Shown: one piece after another, positions 60,028 to 64,000 of the stretch
How positions within the stretch are numbered: position 1 is the stretch's first letter
How the letters are laid out: each line of letters starts with the position of its first letter
Source of the DNA: Sitta carolinensis
Lineage: Eukaryota; Chordata; Aves; Passeriformes; Sittidae
DNA: 64,000 nt
Direction of reading: 5' to 3'
Assembly (NCBI GenBank): GCA_032173965.1
Contig: JAVUNC010000019.1
Location: 5,394,501-5,458,500, forward strand
The notes under the pieces: generated by a model
The model's input: only the letters and a program-made list of their open reading frames with translations
The model's database searches: none
Told to the model about the DNA's origin: nothing
Translations under genes and position numbers: made by a program

Positions 60028-63000
60028 TTTATTGTTTATTGAATTGAAAGAAAGGGAATACAAACATTTCTGTTAAGTGCTGTGCACCAACATGGAAAAA
60101 GTGTATTTTTTTTTTTAAAAATCCTAATAAAAACAAATCAGAAGTTAATGTAGTTCCAATTGAGCAATTTTTAAAGATATGTTTAAAATACTACACATTT
60201 ATAAAATAAAAAAGTTAAAACGGTGTTCTGTAAATAATTAGTAAAACAAGTGAAAATAAATACGAGACCCAAAGTTCTTATGTTTTTAATGTAATATAGC
60301 AAAGAAATTTTTAACTACGTAATAATATCTGAGGAGAGTAACAAAAATCCAGAAAGTTTAAGAACGCAATCCTTTGAAACATTTAATATCAGTCCATAGC
60401 AAATAGTCATTACATACCAAAAGCTCTAAGTGTTAACTAGTTCCACCACAACTCCATATAAATCTTGACAATTTAGAAATCTTGAGATCAACAATAAAGT
60501 TCTTTTCTTGATCTCTACAGCTTGGTTTGTAAGTACATACATGCTTTGAGGATCCATTTTGTCCCATATGTTTTCAAGGAGCCAATAACTTTTTCCATCT
60601 GTGCCTAAAAATGTTAAATTTCAAATCTAGCACGTATACCCTAAGAATGAAAAATGTTTATGAAAAAAGATGGGGCACAATGAATTTCAAATTTATAAAA
60701 ATATACTGATATTAACCAAAACCTTCTGGTCAAAGGACACTTCACATACACACGACTTAAAGTATGCAATAAAACATGACAAGTACCTAGAACGTTTGGT
60801 TCTCTGTCTGTTTGTGGAACACATGCACACACACACTCATACCAGATGGGAGGAACACTCTCACAGATGTTTTACTGAATCCAGATTATCTGGATGAATA
60901 GACAGAAAACTTGGCTACAGTTTATTTCAACTAGAGGCAGCTACTGCAGCAGTAGTTCAACACTGCACACTTCAATTAAGTCCACCCTGTTTAAAAAAAG
61001 TGTCATAGTTAATGATTTTGCTTTCTAGACATTGTTAAAAGTAGCAGTTTTCAAAAATCAAGTATGGCAGCTGAAAATGGACTCAAGCCAATGTGGAAAA
61101 GACAGGAGGAGGGAAAAAGGAGGATTAGCCATTTATGGGATGGATGTTCCTCTTAATAGTCGTCTCAAAAAGAAATTAGATACAAGTGTATTTTGTAGCT
61201 AAAAATATGGACAAACTATTGAAAGTGCATTTTTCCTCACCCCCTTGAGTTACAGTAGTTTGTTTGTTGGTCAGTAAATCCTGCTCTTTGTGACCATTCT
61301 TTTTTCTCTACCTCCCTCCCCATTCGGATCTACAACATATCCCCTCGAGCTACAGCTAATTGTGAGTCCTGGCTTCCTCCTCAGGAAGCCTTTACAACTG
61401 ATTTTGGGTGGGAGTATCACTGAGCAGTGTAAAAACACACAACTAGACACCAACTCCCAACAGCAGACCGAGTTTTAGTAAACATTACCTGGTTGAAGCC
61501 AAGTTGAGAAGTAACTGGCAAGATCTGGGCAGATTTCTAGCTTGCATCTTTGCTCCAATCATAAAGAGAAGTTAACTTTAAAGTTGGAGAACTTTAGAAA
61601 AGACAGAGGGAATTTAAAAAACAAAGGTGTCATTTCCCCCACTTCCCTCCCCTCCAAAACATGAATAGAGCTACCATTTTCCCTTTTGTGTTCCATTGTG
61701 CCTTGAAAATTACTTACCTGAACAGCTAAAGAACATTCAGATAATAAAATGCTTCAGTTTTGCTTTTTTTTTTTTTTTTTTTTGAGATCTGTCCCTTTAT
61801 AACCTGGGGCCACTGTGAATATTTGATGCCAACAGGTGACCAGAGAAAGTTACAAAATTAGTACCCACTTACAGTATTTTCCTCTCTAAAACCATGGGCC
61901 TGCTGACAGAAAATACAGTAATTTATTGTGGGTGTGTACTTGTTCCAGCCTTACACTCCAGCCTACGAACATTTTTAAGCACATGGAAATCGACAAGTTG
62001 CAAATGAGCAAACTTGATTTGGGTTTTCTCCCCCCCACCCCACCCCGGTCTCATTTTATTGTCTGTGCACAAAAAGTATTGGTACTTTTCAACCCACACA
62101 GCGTGGATATGCAATGTGCTGGAAATGGTTTAGGCTGCTCTCTCATCTCCAGGCTGGGATGGTACTCATTGCTACATCTCTAAAGGCAGCTGCTGTGGGA
62201 CTGGGTAGTGTGGCAAAGTGCAGATGAATCTCACCTTTCTGTGCTGCCTGCTCTTGGCCCCCGAGATGCAGAGAGGCTGCCATGAGACACTGGCAGCAGG
62301 GCCACCTGCCTGGAGCTGGCCTCTACATGGCATGGCTGCACCAGGACACCAGCAGAGAGATCCCACATGTGCTTCTGCCTCACTCAGCTTCTAAACCCCT
62401 CAAGTGTCCTTCAGAGGGACAAGCCAAGTCCAGAAGAGAGGGGCAGTGTTTTGGCAGAGGTCCTACGTTTTAATTCCTAACTGCACTGCCCTGGAAAGCA
62501 GGCATCAGCCCACACACCCCCCAGCTGTAGCAGGGAAGGATCTCACTCTGGTTGGTTATGGCCACCACATCAGAAATGCCTGAATGTGCCTATGAGACTT
62601 TCAATCTACACCTGAGGTTTGATCCAGCCTTCACCTCCTGCCAAAGTTCCCACTTTAATTCCACTAGTACATAGTGACAGACCATTGTATGACACACTTA
62701 GAGACATCAAAACCATTATTCCCCTTACTCTCTCTAAACCATGCTTGGTACTAGACTAAATTCCAAAGATTCACATGCTGGCATTGCTTATGAATTATAC
62801 CATGTTCTGAACATGTAAAACACTTCTACAATTTAATCTTTACAATTTAGGTAATTAATTTTTCCTTAGACCCCAAGGTTTACCTTACTCAAATTTGACC
62901 ATAGGAACTTGTCAACTTGTTTTCCTGCAACATTAAGGCCACAGGCCTGACTCACACTGTTTGAACTGGGAAGGGAAATAAAGAGCTTCCTCCAGAACTC

Positions 63001-64000
63001 ACTAAAGAAATAAGGAACTGATGTATCATCATAGTTTACACATATACTCTCAGTGCTGTGAAACAGTATTTGCTATCAAAGCATTCACCTTAGTTTTAAG
63101 GCTGAACATTAAGTTCCTACCTGGTTTTGGAGGTATTAGAAGACTCATAGGTCAGATTCAGGGCTGATCTCAACCACAGTATCAGAATCTTAGCTCATGC
63201 TTAAAGTTTGCACACAAGGCAAGACAAACACACACCACCTGATGGCTGGAATCTAAAAGAAAACAGAAATCTAACCTGCTAACCTTTGTTTCTCTGGGAA
63301 ACACCACATTCCCATTCATCAAAGTGGCTACACTTTTCTTCCCAGGAATTCCAGCAAACCTTCCCCCACCCTTCTTCCACACGTGACTAATAAGGACACT
63401 AAATCATTATCTCATGAAAGGATAAGTGCCACACTTCTGCTCACACGACTCCTGGTGGCATGCCCTTCCCTGCTCCTCCTTTACTTCACAGCAGTACCAA
63501 CAGTACCTTTCCACCCAAGGTGGCAAAAGGGAATCCAGTGCCATCTCACAATGGATTTGCGTGTAGTGCAGAAGCACAGAGATGCCAGGCCATCTGTTTA
63601 TGTCAAAAAGAATAAATATTTAAATTATAAATGTCTCTGTTTTTTCTTAACACGGGACATTAGTGGAACTACTCCTAGACATGTCAAGATGTTCATGGCA
63701 CCAGCTTGCAACAAGGTCTGGAAAAGGCATTTAAATCTGCAAACTTAAAAGTATAGTCTCAACAACAAAATCTGTCCACTCTTGTTTATCAAATAAAGAA
63801 AAAACTTCCATCATAATACAAGTGTTTAATTATGATTTGTACGTAAATTACTTATACAAAGTGTTGACTTTGTGAAGAAAGGACTCCTTCAACACATTCT
63901 TCCCTCAGAGTGTAGTCTACCTTTTACACCAGCATTGTTGCATATATTTATGTAATTAAAAAAACCAAAGATCTCTTCTTGTTTCAACTCTTAGACTGGT
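60028..64000 (-). other. Putative 3' UTR of WDR26 (continues outside window)
   Basis: In human, WDR26 lies after CNIH4 on the opposite strand and has a long 3' UTR. Here two AATAAA signals on the minus strand (60028-60033 and 60035-60040) are followed upstream by about 4 kb of AT-rich sequence without coding exons. I looked for the WDR26 C terminus and did not find it, so the stop codon would be beyond 64000. This rests mostly on synteny. Confidence 0.35.
61764..61783. repeat. Poly-T run
   Basis: About 20 consecutive T on the plus strand (poly-A on the minus strand). Confidence 0.9.

Noticed and set aside
60028..64000. WDR26 coding exons
   Set aside because: I looked for the conserved WD-repeat C terminus on the minus strand and found no match; only a 3' UTR can be argued.

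Overview
The window is vertebrate nuclear DNA, almost certainly from a bird. The genes have many exons with GT-AG introns, promoters sit in CpG islands, and CR1 LINE 3' ends are the main recognisable transposons. The gene order DEGS1 - NVL - CNIH4 (then probably WDR26) is the order I know from human 1q42. All gene names come from recalled family protein sequences; no database search was run.

Layout. 1-750 holds no gene I can see. 928-1880 is a G-rich minisatellite that runs up to the DEGS1 promoter. DEGS1 (+, 3 coding exons, 2093-6114) encodes the 323-residue dihydroceramide delta-4 desaturase with all three histidine boxes. NVL (-, 23 coding exons, 49040 down to 11730) encodes the nucleolar double AAA ATPase of ribosome assembly and lies tail to tail with DEGS1. 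CNIH4 (+, 5 coding exons, 49136-56416) encodes a cornichon-family ER cargo receptor. Its start codon is only 95 bp from that of NVL, so the two share a divergent CpG-island promoter. From 56.4 kb on there is no coding sequence I can support; the AT-rich end (about 60.0-64 kb) may be the 3' UTR of WDR26 on the minus strand, inferred mainly from synteny.

The three genes are unrelated in function (sphingolipid synthesis, ribosome assembly and ER export), and all look like housekeeping genes. I found no operon-like or novel system.

The most useful observation concerns reading frames. NVL exons 8, 11 and 20, and probably exon 1, are each one base shorter than the conserved protein and the flanking splice phases require, always at a G/C run. 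CNIH4 exon 1 is scrambled across all three frames. With four one-base corrections the 23 NVL exons join into 868 codons, against 856 residues in human NVL. Splice sites and the other exons are intact, so I read this as sequence or assembly indel error rather than gene death. An automatic annotation of this window would probably call NVL broken or truncated. Other structure includes G-rich and C-rich minisatellites at both promoters, a 31-bp intronic repeat in DEGS1, a 21-bp-arm inverted repeat in an AT microsatellite, CR1 fragments and a possible short solo LTR.
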